A DNA stretch of 50,021 bases from Oidiodendron maius Zn (Eukaryota > Ascomycota > Leotiomycetes > Myxotrichaceae), in contig KN832888.1 of NCBI GenBank assembly GCA_000827325.1, positions 905,094 to 955,114 on the forward strand. Direction: 5' to 3'. Shown here one piece after another: positions 1 to 12,364 of the stretch. A model generated the notes under the pieces. That model was not told where the DNA came from. It was given only the letters and a program-made list of their open reading frames with translations, and did no database searches. Every line of letters begins with the position of its first letter. Position 1 is the stretch's first letter. Both the position numbers and the translations under genes were made by a program.

Positions 1-414
1 CAACGCAGCTTGGCAAACGAGCGGTGGCGCTTCGAGCAATTGGCGCATGGTGAGAGGGCGGTCTGGTTGACTGAGCGGCTGGGCGAGTGTGTCAAGGATG
101 GGACCATCGTGCCTGTGTCTCGTGGCGCGCCATCGTCCTCGTCGTCAGCGGCACTATCATTCGAGGGGACGATGGTCAGGCAGGAGACGACGACATACTC
201 ACGCAAGAGGAGAGCCGCCGGCGTAGACCCGCACGACCCACTGGGCCTGCTGCAGCTCAACGCGGAGGTGAAGCGCAAGAGCTGGATCGCGCTGCAGGTA
301 GTGAGTTCGCTCGGCGTGCTGGGAGGGCTGGCATATTACATCACGCGCAGCTGGCAGTCGGTGGGAGAGGGTGAGAGGATCGGGGTATGGGAATGGATTC
401 TTGAGGCGCTTTGA
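1..414 (+). CDS. 3' end of a gene for a tail-anchored protein of unknown function (partial)
   Basis: The reading frame is open from the first base of the window to a TGA at 412-414, so this is the C-terminal piece (about 137 residues) of a gene starting upstream. The piece has a Ser-rich linker, then a conserved-looking block around PHDPLGLLQLNAEVKRKSW, then one hydrophobic segment (about 20 residues, ALQVVSSLGVLGGLAYYI) followed by a short polar tail. That is the layout of a C-terminal membrane anchor. I do not recognise the family. The neighbour downstream is about 2.8 kb away on the same strand. Frame and end are fairly sure; function is unknown. Confidence 0.6.
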   Translation, partial: QRSLANERWRFEQLAHGERAVWLTERLGECVKDGTIVPVSRGAPSSSSSAALSFEGTMVRQETTTYSRKRRAAGVDPHDPLGLLQLNAEVKRKSWIALQVVSSLGVLGGLAYYITRSWQSVGEGERIGVWEWILEAL

Positions 415-3233
415 GTGTGTCTAGGATGGGGAAAAGAGAGGAGTGGAAGGACGGATGAAAGCGACGAAAGCGAAAGAAGAAGATCCAATCTCACTACTCC
501 TAAAGTCTGTATTCTTCTGCTGAAGAAGCATACCAGAACGTATATCATATCACTGACGCACAACACCTAGAGAGAAACAGGGGCGAGGGTAGAGCATAGT
601 AGGAGTACAGGTAGCATAGTCCATGTTCTAAATCCCATATCCTAATTCCACATCCTCTTCGCTTGTTTTAACGATTCCGTATGGCGGTATTGCAATCCCA
701 CAAGGCTGATTATAGCAGTTTAGTTATTTCATACTAGGAAGGGGAATCACTTGATCTGGGTTTGAAGGTTTTGCGCATGGGTTATGCCACTCCATCGTTC
801 CGCTCCGCTTTTTGTTTCGTTTCACAATCTCAAATGCAACACCCTAATCCAGTAGTGTGGCCTGCTGGGAGAATGCTACTGCACTGCATGTCTGCGAGAT
901 CCCATCACAAGTTCCCAGTAGTACTCTGGCCCTACTTGTGCTATCCATTCTCCTTTGGCTCCAAATCCACACGAATAGCACGGCGCGATCATTTTCTCCG
1001 CCCCGGCACTTCCACTCTCCTCTCCTCACGAGGATGCGGGGTCGGGGGGTGGCGTAGTTCGGCGTTTAAGCTTTTAAGGTTACCTTGCTTCTCATAGTGT
1101 ATTGTGCTTCCTGTACCGTCCACGCTCCGAGCGTGCACAAGTGTACAGCGCCTAAAGCATCCGCGCCACGCCGTGCCCCGTCACCGCTGCTTCCTGATGC
1201 CGTCATTTGCGGAGATTGTGTGCGGGAAGGGGTAGTGGAGAATGCAGTTTGCAGGGGAGACCAGCTGAGCTGGAGGATAGGAAATAAACTTGGACCGGGG
1301 AGGATTGCAGGCTTGTGAGGCGCGTGCGAGGGATTGATGATGGACGAATGATGCGTGGGAAAGGGGCCGAAGTGGGAAGTAGGAATGAAGGGGACGGGGA
1401 GCAGGAACTTGAGATTTAGGGTAGGGAGCCGGAGAACCGGGGGTTGAGTATGGGGTAGAAGAGTACTCTTTGCAGTCAAGTCGAGACCGGTGTACACACA
1501 TTTGAGCACGGCGTAATTGTGCTTCGAAGTTGATGCTGCGTAGTAGTTCGCAATGCTTACCGGAAAAAGGCCAATCCCGTGGATGCCCGATTTGTGCCTC
1601 AGGCGTGAATCAGGATGGGCAGAGTCTGGGGTAAAGTGGGATAGGAAAGACTTCTCGGCCCAGGAAGAATGGATTTACAGGCGGGATCTTTCGAGAACGT
1701 GAGTCGAGATCTGATGGTAATCTTAGAGCGACAATCTTAAGGGTACGTACCGCAGACCCCGTATCGTCAATAATAAGGTGGTGATAAATATAGACAGAAG
1801 AGATCAAAGGATGGCCAGCATTTCCACCCCGATCATGCGTTCCCCTGATCTGGTAAGCAGAATCTGGCAGGGCGACTGCGCGGGTCGCTCGGGGTGGCCA
1901 GGAGGAACAGGAAGAAGTAGAGCAGAAGCACGGAGCGGGGACCGCAAGTAACCACAGTACAGTAAGGGATGACAGAGGGAAGAGCCAGGAAGTAGTTCGA
2001 TTCCGGGTGACACCCAGCCCATCGGGGCCATCGCCTGTTGCAGCCAAACGCCATCGAGGCGCGAAGGCCGATTGGTGGAGCAGTACGACGGAGGAGGAGA
2101 TTAAGGGCGGCACAGGGCGCAGGTGCGCGGAGGAGACTTGAGAGGGAGGAGGCAAAATCCCTTTCTGGCAGCGCGAAGGGAGAAACAGAGTACTCAGCAC
2201 AGAGGTCTGGAGAGCGCAACCGCAGCGACAGAGCAGAGAGGAGCAGCCGGAGATGGAGGGGTGGATGGGATGTTGGTGATGTGCGTGCGGCTGGATTGCT
2301 GCTCACACGTAGTATTTTTTTGGGATGGAAATATACCCGGAAGTGGAAGGACAGCACTGCGGACCTGTTCTTCGGGGATGGGATGGTCTTCTTCATGCGT
2401 GAACACGCAGTAGTGCTAGGTCCCTGCTTGAGAGGAAGGGCATATTCCAGCCCTCGTGGGTGTCTCAGAGGGTGGTCGTTGCGACGGCCTGGTAGTATGA
2501 GCGAGCAGTCGTAGGCCAGGGAGGGGAGGGTGCCGTGGGCAAGTGATGGCCAGAGTGCCGTCGTAGTTGTAGTTGTCGTAGCACCAGTTGCAGTACGTAG
2601 TCTGTAGTCCGTGTTGTCATATGTATCGATTGCCTGCCTTCTTCTGTCCCTTCTCTCCCGCCCGTCCGCCGCCCCCTTCTCACCTCATCCGCTCCCTTTC
2701 TGTCGACCACAACACCACACTCACACGCTCCCATCACCGTCAGACTTATCCTCAACCAGCTAATACTGTCTATTCGCTATTGTCTAACCACCTCCGTCAC
2801 CTCTCGCGATCCCGCTGTCAGCGCCCTCGCTTCCCCGCACTGAGAGAATGGTCCCCGTCGACCCTGCGCTCATCCGGACCGAATACTAGACCTCCAGATT
2901 CTGTCCCCCATCGCCAGCACACGCTCTACTGCCCTCTCTCCAATCCCCAATCCCCCATTCCCCGCGCCAGCCACCCGCCGCATCTGCGACTCCACCCGAG
3001 TCCCCAGGTTTTCGTCTCTTCTCGTCCGTCCTTTCTTTCTTCCTTCTCGCTCTTTCCAGTCCTCAGCGTCGACGACGTCCTTCTGCCTCGCCCTCATCCC
3101 ATCGACAGGAGGCACGAACGAACCCGCCCGGGCCGTCTGTCGATTTGACTCGACTCGACCAGTCTCAACTGGATCTGCCTCTTGGGTTCGACCCGACTCG
3201 ATCCTCGCGAAGGATAGTCCCACAACCACAACC
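415..3233. other. Long gene-free interval and leader of the Zn2Cys6 gene
   Basis: About 2.8 kb with no recognisable gene. Several open frames of 100-196 codons exist on both strands (for example minus 1610-2200 and 1833-2396, plus 2038-2514), but they overlap each other, are low in complexity (Arg/Ser/Pro rich) and match no family I know. From about 2630 to 3230 the plus strand is strongly pyrimidine-rich, typical of fungal promoters and 5' leaders. An ATG-initiated upstream frame runs 2621-3148 and stops 85 bases before the regulator start codon. Confidence 0.5.
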
Positions 3234-5347
3234 ATGTCGTCGTCGGTCAAGCGCGCCTGCGACGCCTGCCATCGTCGCAAAGTGAAATGCGACGGCATCA
3301 ACCCGTGTCGCAATTGCTCCTCCGCCCAGCTCTCCTGTACCTACCATGCCATCCCACAGAAAAAAGGCCCCAAGGGCTCGCGGGCGAAGGTCATCAGCGA
3401 ATTGCGAGAGACGCAACGCCAGACGACGCTCTCATCGAAAGTAGCCAGCCGTCTCAATGGCCTCTCCACCGCGCCCTGCGCGCCCACTCTCGCGCCCACG
3501 CCTGGCCTCCTCACCACGGAGATGATAAAGGAATGCACTGAGTTTTTCTTCAACAACATGTACCCGACTCTGCCCATCTTACATCGTGGTCGCCTCGAGC
3601 AGCAGGCCCTTTACGCCGACCAGAACGTCGACACCTACTGCCTCCTCACATCCCTCTGCGCTTTCATGATGATCCAGCCTGGCATGACCATCCCTGGTGA
3701 CCCGATGGGCCTTGAAAGCATGCCCGGCGCGAACCTCGTGTCAGGGAACGTGTTGCTGGAGGAGACCCTGCGCGTGCGGAAGGGCTACGACCACCTCGAG
3801 ACCCCGACCATGAACAGCCTCGTCACCAGCTTCTTCCTGTTCGGCTGCTACTTCGGCCTCGACCTGCACAACAAGGCCTGGTTCCACCTGCGGGAGGCCA
3901 CGACCCTCGTACACATCCTCGGCCTCCAGAAGGAGGAGACATACCAGCAGTTCGACGCTGCCGAGTCTTCCAGGAGGAGGCGGCTGTACTGGCTGTTGTT
4001 TGTTACTGAGAGGTATGATAGGCAGCTTTTCCGTCCCACTACCATTTACTCACACTCTACAGAGCATATGCCCTGCAACGGCACCGACCACTCTCTCTCC
4101 AGGCTACCATCAATCTGCCCACCGAGCACGACGATCCTACCGATACCCAGGCTCACCATCTCCATGGCTTCCTACATCTCGTCAACCTCTTCCGACCCTT
4201 TGATGAGGCCTTCGTAGCCCTCTGGAACAAGACGAGATCCGACTGCTCGCCGTCGTACCTCGCGGCCTTACAAAAGCAGCTCACTGACGCCCTTCCGACA
4301 TACCTCAACTCGACGGACAATCAGACTGCTGATCTCCGAACGAGCCAACAGTGGCTGCGGACAATGGTGTGGCAGATGAGCATGCAGAACGGTTATCTCA
4401 GCAATGGATGTGACGACCCGACACTGACATTCAATTATCCCGTTGATATCTCGAGAGATCTGCTCTCTATGACATCCCAGTTCTCGAACCAGAGTATGGA
4501 AGTCCACGGAGTTGGCCTGGTACGTCCGCTCACCTGCTCCCCTTCATCAAGCACAACCTAACCTTTACAGATTGAGAAGCTCTTCGATGTAGCCTGCTCT
4601 CTGACCGATGTCCTCTCCCTCCTACCCGCGAACCCTCAACCATTCACTCTCGGTCCCCGCGACTACCTTAACCAGTTTATGACTCTCCTCTCCGTCCTTC
4701 GCAACGGTGACCACCGCTTCCTCCCACTCCTCCTATCCAAAGTGCATGATGTCCTCCCCACTCTCGTCAACCCGATGCTCCAGACCGTTCCTGATACCCC
4801 GACAAACAATATGTGTGCCGAGGTCGATATTTTTGATGGGTTTGGTGCCTTTAGCAATGGGGTCACGACTTACCTGCCCAATACCTCCTCATCCCAACAG
4901 GAGTTCAAGATCGAGGCTCCAGGGATTCCGTTCGACCACAGAATAGAGGAGATTAGTTCGCCGATACACCGAGAGAACGGAGACAACTCGCCTTTCAGCC
5001 CGGCTATTATTTCTCCAACAGTCGAATATCCCGGGCTGGATAATTACAATCCCTTCCCAGATCTGAACGGACAGCGGATGCCAAATAGTTTTGACGGGGT
5101 TGGAGGTCGACAGATTGATTTCAAGGTTGAGTTTGAAGGGAGCATAGGGATGGGTGCGAACGGCCATAGTCAAATCAGGAGACCTCCTATACGACAAGGA
5201 AGTGGAAGCTCATATGGCCTGCCGAGCCCTAGTGGCGTGCAGATACCGAGGAGCGTCCCCGAGCAATTCCATCACCCAGGGCTGCAACGCACGACCAGCG
5301 GTGGCGAGGTGGATAGGTTGAGTACGGCAAACGATTCTTACAGATGA
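3234..5347 (+). CDS. Zn2Cys6 fungal transcription factor, 3 exons, 670 aa
   Basis: Model join(3234..4012, 4063..4519, 4571..5347), 2013 coding bases. The start is ATG in a good context (CAACCATG). The binuclear zinc cluster is at residues 9-35 with spacing C-x2-C-x6-C-x5-C-x2-C-x6-C, followed by a basic linker KKGPKGSRAKV. The middle homology region (about 95-300) contains the usual ER-YALQRHRPLSLQ block, which is only restored when the first intron (GTATGA...CTACAG) is removed. The second intron is GTACGT...TTACAG. The C-terminal third is low-complexity and Pro/Ser/Asn rich, as in activation domains. It should be a nuclear DNA-binding regulator. The cluster and linker remind me of the RglT-type regulators of Aspergillus, but this is from memory and unchecked. 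The target pathway is unknown. Confidence 0.88.
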
Positions 5348-6989
5348 TCAACGATCTCAACATCTCACCAAGAAACCACTGCTCAACCTGCGGCAGGGGG
5401 CTATCCTGTCAATGGAGTCGCCGTCGTGATTTTTGTTAAGGCCAATGTAGCTACTGAGGAGTTTGATATGGCGTCACCAGTTCGCCGCTTAAAGCTCGCA
5501 GGGAAATTGGGAGACGGACTGTATGGCGATAAAAATAAGGCGTTAATGCTACGAATGTGGCTTCTGTGCACGGCAGCAAATATTTTGTGGTGTTGGATTT
5601 TAGGCGTTCTGTCTTGCGGAGCATTGGCAATACTATCTGTATATATCTGCACATCTGATCGAGGCAGGAAACAGGTGAGGCGGTTTATTTGATGTGAATA
5701 CAAACAGTCGAAGTTGACTGCCCTGTCTGATGAAGTACGAGATGAACGAGATATGAAATATGTGCTTTATACCACTCTTTATGATCTTCTCTACGTCTAT
5801 GTATCATTCTGTGTTATACGGCAGCAATACCGATGCCACACCTGAGACACCTCTTTAAGCTCTCTGTATATGTACTATCTCTTTAGCGGAAGATGTATAT
5901 CTATAGAGCTATAAAAGTTCTCGCTTTGCCAAACAAGACGAACTATCATCTTCCGCGCGTACAATTAGTTTTCGATCCTCCGACATATCCGGCTCAAGGC
6001 GGTCTCAACACATCACCTCACGTCGGGAAATTGCAAATCCGCAAAGTGGCAGCACAGCGGATTCGCGGATCCAGACATGTTCGAAGTAAATTCCCAGGTA
6101 GATAGGAGAAGATAGGAGCCAGAACGTCATTCATACCTTCTCTCTCATATACTATACTTGTCCGTCGTGTTAATCTGCAATCCGCATGGCATTTGAATTT
6201 ATCCGTGTCCATTTTCTGACTGGGGGCGGTCGTAAGGTACAGCAGCTGTAACGTTAACTGTGACTACGGAGCCTCAGACGCAGCCCTGCAAACTAGCCTA
6301 CGCGGTGGAGCATGAGTTGGGGATCGATCGTCCTTGGGGTCCCTGGGGGGAGGGAAAGGATCGAATGATTGGGGGTGCTGTGGAAATCGGCCCGGAACGA
6401 GAATGGTGGGTTTATACAGTAGCTCTACACTTGGGTGGTTGGGGGGGTGACTGTTTGCTGGACTGGGAAGTGGCTTCATGATAAGGGTTCGTATAGAGTG
6501 TGTTCGGGAGATCTTGACGAGTTTGTTGAATTAGGGATGGGGGATGGGGATTAAGGATGTGTGAGGCTTTGTATGATGGGAAAGAGTGGAGAAAATGAGG
6601 CTTTCGGTGGAGATGATGGGGTGTGGTTTAGCGAGGAGAAAGGGGAAGGGGTAAACAGCACGGATCGGATTGTAGGCCGTTTAGAAGGAGATGTGAGTGG
6701 ACGACTCGTTTTACGTAGTGGCTAGGTAAAGGCATTTGCATGTTCATATCCATAATGGAGTGAGTGCCTTGCGTGATCTATGGCAAGGCCATAGACGGGT
6801 TGGAATAGGTAAAGATATATATCTAACACTAGATCGTGAAACGATACGTCTCGGGGTTGACGATACCGCTTCTTTCCTTCATAGGTAAGTCAGTAGATAA
6901 GTCAGTCGATGACTTTTAGCATCATCTGCACTGATATTTTCGCTGACCGATGGAGAAATGCAACCACAAGAGACACGTTAATTGGCCTC
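5348..6989. other. Convergent intergenic region
   Basis: About 1.6 kb between two convergent genes. It will hold both 3' UTRs. The short open frames (for example plus 5426-5692, 88 codons) have no recognisable domains. G-rich tracts occur around 6330-6450 and 6530-6650. I see nothing else. Confidence 0.4.
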
Positions 6990-8146
6990 TCACCACCACT
7001 TCTCATATAGAACATGCCTCTCATCCATCCCCTCGGCTTTTTTCGCCCTCCTCACCAGCTTCTCTGTCATCCCCGGCACCCCACAGACATAAACCACCGT
7101 TCCCATCCTCTCCTCTACAGGCCCTAGCACTCTCTCCAGGTCCTCCCCACGGATTCTCCTCCCCCTATACAGCGCTTCTCCATCCTCGCCCCCAATCACT
7201 GCCATCCCATCCTTCCCCTCGCCCTCTCCAGGCGTCAGGAACAGCTCGAGGGCGTCGAAATCCCCCAACTTCTCCACCACCGCCGACAGCCTGCCCAGAA
7301 ACAAGATCTCCTTTGACGTCCTCTCTACCCCGGGATCGCGCACGGAATACAGGATCTTCACCTGGAACGGCAGCCCCTCCCTCGGCGCGGCATCCGCGAG
7401 GCTCGAGAGTATGGACATAAGGGGATTGATGCCTATCCCGCCGGCGACGAAGATGGCGCGCTTGAGACCCTGCGGCGACACAACGGGCGGCCAGACGAAG
7501 CTCCCACCGACGCGCACCTGCAGCTCCGTGGAGAGTAGCTCGATCGAGGGTCGGCTGAGGAAGACGGCGTGCGGATTCGACGGCGCGTATTGCACGGCGA
7601 GCTCGAGGTATGGCGTGGGCGAGCTCAGGGCGGATGGCGACGAGGTGATGCTGAACCCGCCGGCGTGGGCCAAGCCGGGGACATGCACGTCAAGGAATTG
7701 GCCCGGGAGGAACTGAGGCGTGAGTACGGGGTGATGTAGATTGTAGTATATTTAGCGCAGGGAAGAAGTTGTGGCGAGTATGCAGGGGTGGAAGTTTTAT
7801 CCTTCCTATCTCACTTGGGATATTATGAGGCATAAGCTCGAACCCTTGCGAGCATGAGATGTTCGGACACCAGATATAAATTCCACACCAACCTTGATCG
7901 GCTGCTCGCCGGCCACGGGATGGAGCTGCAGCAGCCGGATGTGCTTGTTCACTTGGAAGATGGAGCTCACGATCACTCGATGAAGCGCCTGTTCGCATAA
8001 ACTTTCGCATCAGCCTTTTCATCCCATCTCCAACCCCACCTCAAGTGCCGCGCCGCCGGAGGGGTAAGACGAACCTCTTCACGTGGCTCCTTCGCAGTCC
8101 TCTCCAGATGAGTTGTGGACACTGGGGAGGCCGGAGTGCTCGCCAT
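6990..8146 (-). CDS. OXNAD1-like NAD-binding oxidoreductase (ferredoxin reductase fold), 3 exons, 296 aa
   Basis: Minus-strand model: exon 1 8146..8075 (24 codons), exon 2 7988..7893 (32 codons), exon 3 7712..6990. All junctions are phase 0 with GTTCGT/ACAG and GTTGGT/TCAG borders. The first exons give an ERTAKEPR start and a VIVSSIFQVNKHIRLLQL strand, typical of the FAD-binding beta-barrel of this family. Exon 3 holds FLPGQFLDVHVPG, GGFSITS (flavin contact), VAGGIGINPLMSIL (NAD phosphate loop), YVCGVPGM and the aromatic C-terminus YEKWW. Length fits fungal homologues of human OXNAD1, which are thought to be mitochondrial; the substrate is not known. The two small 5' exons would be missed by a single-ORF call, which would begin wrongly near 7688. 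Confidence 0.85.
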
Positions 8147-8537
8147 TGCGGATTACGGGGATACTCTGCGCTCGATGGAGGTGAGACGAGGGCCAAACAT
8201 ACTCCGTGGTGCGTCGTGGGGTGGGATATATGAAGGTTGAAGGTTAATTGAGGACGTGGTTGCCCGAAGCGGACTAGCCGAGGGGCGTGGGCATATGCTT
8301 TTTTTGGCGACGAGAATCCATGTCGATATTAAATACACTTTCACGTCGGACAGTGATGGGAGAGACACGGGAATTACGCTGTACAATTTAATTGAAACTG
8401 CTATCGAATGTTCTGTTATACCACCAGTCGGTTCATCATCATACCCCCGTGGAATGCACGCCGGACCCGACCCGTCATCGTACACAGCGCCCTGCGCCGA
8501 ACGCCTCATTCCCATGCCGGCCAATGTTTTGCACAAA
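8147..8537. other. Intergenic region upstream of the OXNAD1-like gene
   Basis: About 390 bases between the 3' end of the phosphoesterase gene and the start of the OXNAD1-like gene, both on the minus strand. It should contain the promoter of the latter and the terminator region of the former. No specific site is recognised. Confidence 0.4.
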
Positions 8538-10336
8538 TCAATTCTCGTTAACGAGCTCCGCGGGTTTCCCTCCCTCCACGATGATCTGCTCGTCGATCCG
8601 CTTGTTTATCTCGCCATACTCGACCCGCTTGTATGTCGTGATGCGGCCCTCGTTCATGTCGAGCTCGAAGAACCGCACGCGTCGGTGATACCCTCCGTAT
8701 CCGCCGTACCCGCCAAACCCTGATCCGCCGGCGTAGCACATCCACAGTGCCGGCAGGTCATTCTCATGCCTGGAGAGCGCACAGTACTCATTTGCATGAT
8801 CACTGCGCTACGTTAGTTTCCTGCATGCTCAGAGAAAGTGGATGAACTTACTGCCCACAGCTCACCATCACGACGCCCTCATCTACTAGAGCATCCCGGA
8901 AGTGGGAATTGAAACTAGGGGCCGTAACCCTCTCCCTCGATTCTCCCTTCCGGGAGTTCGTCGCGATGGCGTATTCAGGTAGTGGGATGTGGATAAATGC
9001 TAGGTTCATGTGGGTGTACGAATATCCAGCATGTGCTTTCTTAAGCCCTTGAGCCGTCTTCCTGAACCACTCGATCTGGGTCTTCTTGATCCAGTCATAG
9101 CCATCATAGGATCGCTTGTCTGGGGAGTAAGCGTGAGTGTCAAGCAAGTATATCGTCACTGCGGAATGCCCTGAGCTACCTCGTGCCAAGATTTCGATGT
9201 AGTAGTTGCCTACCCCGTCGATATCTGCAGGCCCCGCTTCTGATAGAGAGTAGGGGAGAGATTCGATGAGTGCCATTTGCTCCTTGCGGGATAAAGACGG
9301 ACCTTCGTCGTCGTGATTGCCAAATATGGTTGCAAACGGTATCTTGCGTTCGATGAACGGTTGCGCGTACTTGAATATAGCCTATCGGACAGTTAGCAAA
9401 TATTCTGTAGTTGGGAAAATACTCATACAGTTTGGGTATCGGGCGCGCTCTCTCCATTCACCTGATCGCCACTGAGGATGACGAGGTCTGGCTTGTCTTC
9501 CTCGTCCAGCAATCTCTCAATGAATTCCAATGTCCTCGGGTCGGCCTCGCATTTCCCATTATTGTATCCCTTTGGCTCCTCATCCCGACACTCCCCAGTT
9601 CCTGTACTGAGATGCAAGTCCGACACCTGGAGGATCTTGAACTTGCCATTTTCTCTTATCTTCAGGACCGGTTTCTTGGTTTCTGGAGGATTTCCCCTTC
9701 GTATGCTAAGTCGAGGTTCATGCATCTCTCCAGATGAACCTAGAAGTAATGGCGTACCGATAACTTTCCACCCATTTCTGGGGTCCACTGCGTCTGCTCC
9801 AAATAGCACATCGACAGAGGTGATGACCCTATCCGAATCACTTTCGCCCGCCTTCCCCGACCTCTTCACCCAAATCCCGGCTTCTCTGGGTTCCCACTTC
9901 TCTGTATCATCACCTTTCTCACCGGAAGAAGGGACTAGTTTCCCAACGCTGATATCGATGACCACTTTATCCTCCGGCAATAGCTCTTCTTCCTTCTTCC
10001 TCCTGATATGAATGTATGCGCTCGAGACCCACCCATGGTCCAAGTAGAGGTCCTTCTCCACGCGGTGCCACACAGCAGGATTGAGCTTGCAGCTGCTGAG
10101 CGGGTTGATACTGGAACATTTGGTCACTGAGATGTCCACGATCACCATCCCAGGGTGATGCGCTGGGAGCGCATTGTGCAGGCGTGCAGGGAGAACGCGG
10201 TATCGTGAGTCGAGGAACCAGACTATAAAGAAGGCACCGATGCCAGCGATGGCGAGCTGCGTTATTGTACGGGTCTGCAATACGATTAGGGCTGCCGCGG
10301 GGAAGGAGATGGGATACTGACGATTCTTCTCGCCAT
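8538..10336 (-). CDS. dcr2: Dcr2-type calcineurin-like metallophosphoesterase, 4 exons, 551 aa
   Basis: Minus-strand exons 10336..10322, 10274..9429, 9381..8852, 8802..8538 (1656 bases). The first exon encodes only MARRI; exon 2 then gives one N-terminal membrane segment (LAIAGIGAFFIVWFL). The metallophosphoesterase motifs appear in order: VSDLHLS (about residue 222), LSGDQVN (about 273), FGNHDDE in exon 3, and SCGHDHANEY, which is created exactly by joining exons 3 and 4. Each splice site is therefore supported by a catalytic motif. In budding yeast Dcr2 acts in cell-cycle progression and in shutting off the unfolded-protein response by dephosphorylating Ire1; the same role here is inferred from homology. 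The C-terminal Gly/Tyr-rich stretch (GFGGYGGYGGY) is ordinary for this family. Confidence 0.9.
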
Positions 10337-10782
10337 ATTGGAGGTCTGTAGCTCACAGCTGTCGAGAGAAGTAGCTCGACGGGGTGCAGCGACGAACGAT
10401 TCCCATCCGTCCGGGTATCAGTATCTCATGGCCGAGGTCGTATGTACTGGTATGAAGGAGATAGGTCAACTGGTAAAGAGGTAGATGGTCCCGTGCTTGA
10501 GATATTTTCCAGCAACCTGGTATAATCCGGGGTACCATAGCCTGATCTGGCGCTAACTGTGGCGCGGTCTAGATGCTCGTGATCGCTTGGCGATTCCACT
10601 CAGGGGAACGCGATGCCAATGTAAAGTGATCTTGATCCAGCTACTGCGGAACGTAGTTTAATTTTGACGAGGGGCAGTTACATTCAAATATGATATGTAC
10701 ATGCAAAGGTACATCGGCTTGTGGGAATATTATTACATTTTACCCGGTTTTATACATCTATGCTATATGGATACATCTTGCC
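10337..10782. other. Intergenic region between two minus-strand genes
   Basis: About 450 bases holding the promoter of the dcr2-type gene and the 3' end of the methyltransferase gene. No specific element is recognised. Confidence 0.4.
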
Positions 10783-12161
10783 CTAGAAGTGCATTCTTCT
10801 CCATAACCCGATGAATCCCCCGCCTTCAATCCTGACTCCAGGTTTTGGCCGGCATACTGTCTCCAGGTCTTCCTGGCTCGTATCTTGCCATGGCTCAACA
10901 TCAGGTTCTGACTCGCTGTTTGTCTGCGATGTCTCGGTCTCTTCATCATTAAGCATTGTGTCCCCGGACACGTTAGTAGAATGCCTTTCTATTTGCTTCA
11001 CATTCTGCTGTCTCGACTTCGGTAGCACGCTCCTAAGGTCCCATTCTCTCCCCCCACTTCCAAATCCAGCTCCTACCTCCAATACTTTTTCTAATATGAG
11101 CGGCAAACGCTGCTCTTTGACGGCCTGAAAGCTGTTCAGCGTCTGGGTAACGCTGGGACTGAAGGTGACTAACTTGCCGAATGGATTCAATGCTTTGCTA
11201 AGTATTTCGAGATACAATGATGGATCCGGGAGGTCGAGAATGGCATGCGTAAGAAATGGTTCATCCTTGTTAGATGCCAAGCGTGAAGACAGAAAGTCCA
11301 CAATTTCGCCGACATGAAAATCTACATGTGGATAGTACATACCACGGCGAAAGTTTCTAACAACCATCTGCGCGTGTGAGGAATGCGCTGCAGAGGCATC
11401 AATGGAACTAATCAGAGCCCGTCGGTTTGCTCGCCAAACTCCATATGCGTCTCCCTCCTCATCCTCAGAGGTAGTAGCACTGCTTGGAATGTTGGGTGCA
11501 TGCGTATTTGCCCCGTGTATTGCCCTCGCAAGATGTAGTGTCAATGACCCATGGCCAGTCCCAGCCTCAAAAATCTCTAGCCTTTCTTCTTTTGTCCTAT
11601 CTTCTGTATCTGGCGTGCTGGGATGGAGGTCGAGGAGAGAAACAATGAGACTGGCGTCTTGAGGGTAAATCTATACATTAAAATTAGTATTTGAATGATG
11701 AGTAGATAATACACGATTCCTACTGGTGTGACAACACGCTCACTGCACGATGTATATTCTGCCAGTGTCGGATCCTGCAACATGTATTTCTGACCCTTCA
11801 TCGATGTGACCCAGTCCCTTTGCTTCTTTCCAATGATATCATTCATTGGTACGCTGTCGGCAACTTTTGCCCACCGTCCTCGAAGTTGCTTTCCAGGCAC
11901 AGGCGCCCTGCCATCACGAGCAAGGGGCTTCGATATAATAATATGTATATTAACATCTGATACGGGCTTATACGTCAGAGCTACTACATCGCCTTCTACA
12001 GCCTATCTCATTAGCACGAATCTAGCTCGTGAAGGTAAGGATTTCTTGCCTTGAAACACTTTCTGAGAGTACATCCGCAGGCAACATCTTGAGTGCAGAG
12101 GTGTGCGCCTACTAACCAAGCCTCGTGCCGTGTTGGGAGAGACCCAATGAAGAGCTCTCAT
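10783..12161 (-). CDS. TRM61-like tRNA (adenine-58-N1) methyltransferase, possibly mitochondrial, 3 exons, 403 aa
   Basis: Minus-strand exons 12161..12117, 12002..11724, 11670..10783, all phase 0. The N-terminal domain carries VEGDVVALTYK and a GRWAKV...NDIIGK block as in TRM61/GCD14 proteins. Exon 3 opens with IYPQDASLIV and contains the AdoMet loop EAGTGHGSLTLHLA (about residues 143-156) and the DLPDP motif. The first exon, MRALHWVSPNTARGL, has no acidic residues and could begin a mitochondrial presequence, which would make this a paralogue like human TRMT61B rather than the nuclear TRM61 that pairs with TRM6. The first intron is the least certain part: its 5' site is GTTAGT and its branch site GCTAAT. 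A continuous reading past that donor also gives a basic stretch but then shifts frame. The C-terminal 80 residues are acidic and low in complexity. Confidence 0.8.
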
Positions 12162-12364
12162 AGCTGAGGCATGTGTTATGGAGATTCCATTGATATCGTT
12201 CCGAACCTTGACGAAGCTAAGGAGCTGGGCCTCGGCAGCGGCCGCATGTCGAGAAGGTATGTTAATCTTCCTAGATTTACCAAATGTCTGACCACCTACA
12301 ATTATTATTCAAATTCTTTCCAACTTTATAATCATTGCCCCGATTCTACTGTCATATTGTCAAG
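12162..12364. promoter_or_regulatory. Compact divergent promoter (methyltransferase / lipase)
   Basis: Only about 200 bases separate the two start codons of the divergent genes, so both promoters must lie here. The right half is pyrimidine/AT-rich (CCAACTTTATAATC near 12318-12335). No factor site is assigned. Confidence 0.4.

Noticed and set aside
1610-2396. Open frames of 187 and 196 codons on the minus strand
   Set aside because: They overlap in different frames, have low-complexity Ser/Pro/Leu/Arg composition, no domain and no supporting splice structure; more likely chance frames in a GC-rich promoter region.
2038-2514. Plus-strand frame of 158 codons, Arg/Gly rich
   Set aside because: Purine-rich strand bias explains the openness; no recognisable motif.
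6260-6481. Short frames on both strands in the convergent gap
   Set aside because: Under 75 codons, G-rich sequence, no domain.
9423-10011. Plus-strand frames opposite the phosphoesterase gene
   Set aside because: Shadows of the spliced dcr2-type gene, whose catalytic motifs are on the minus strand.
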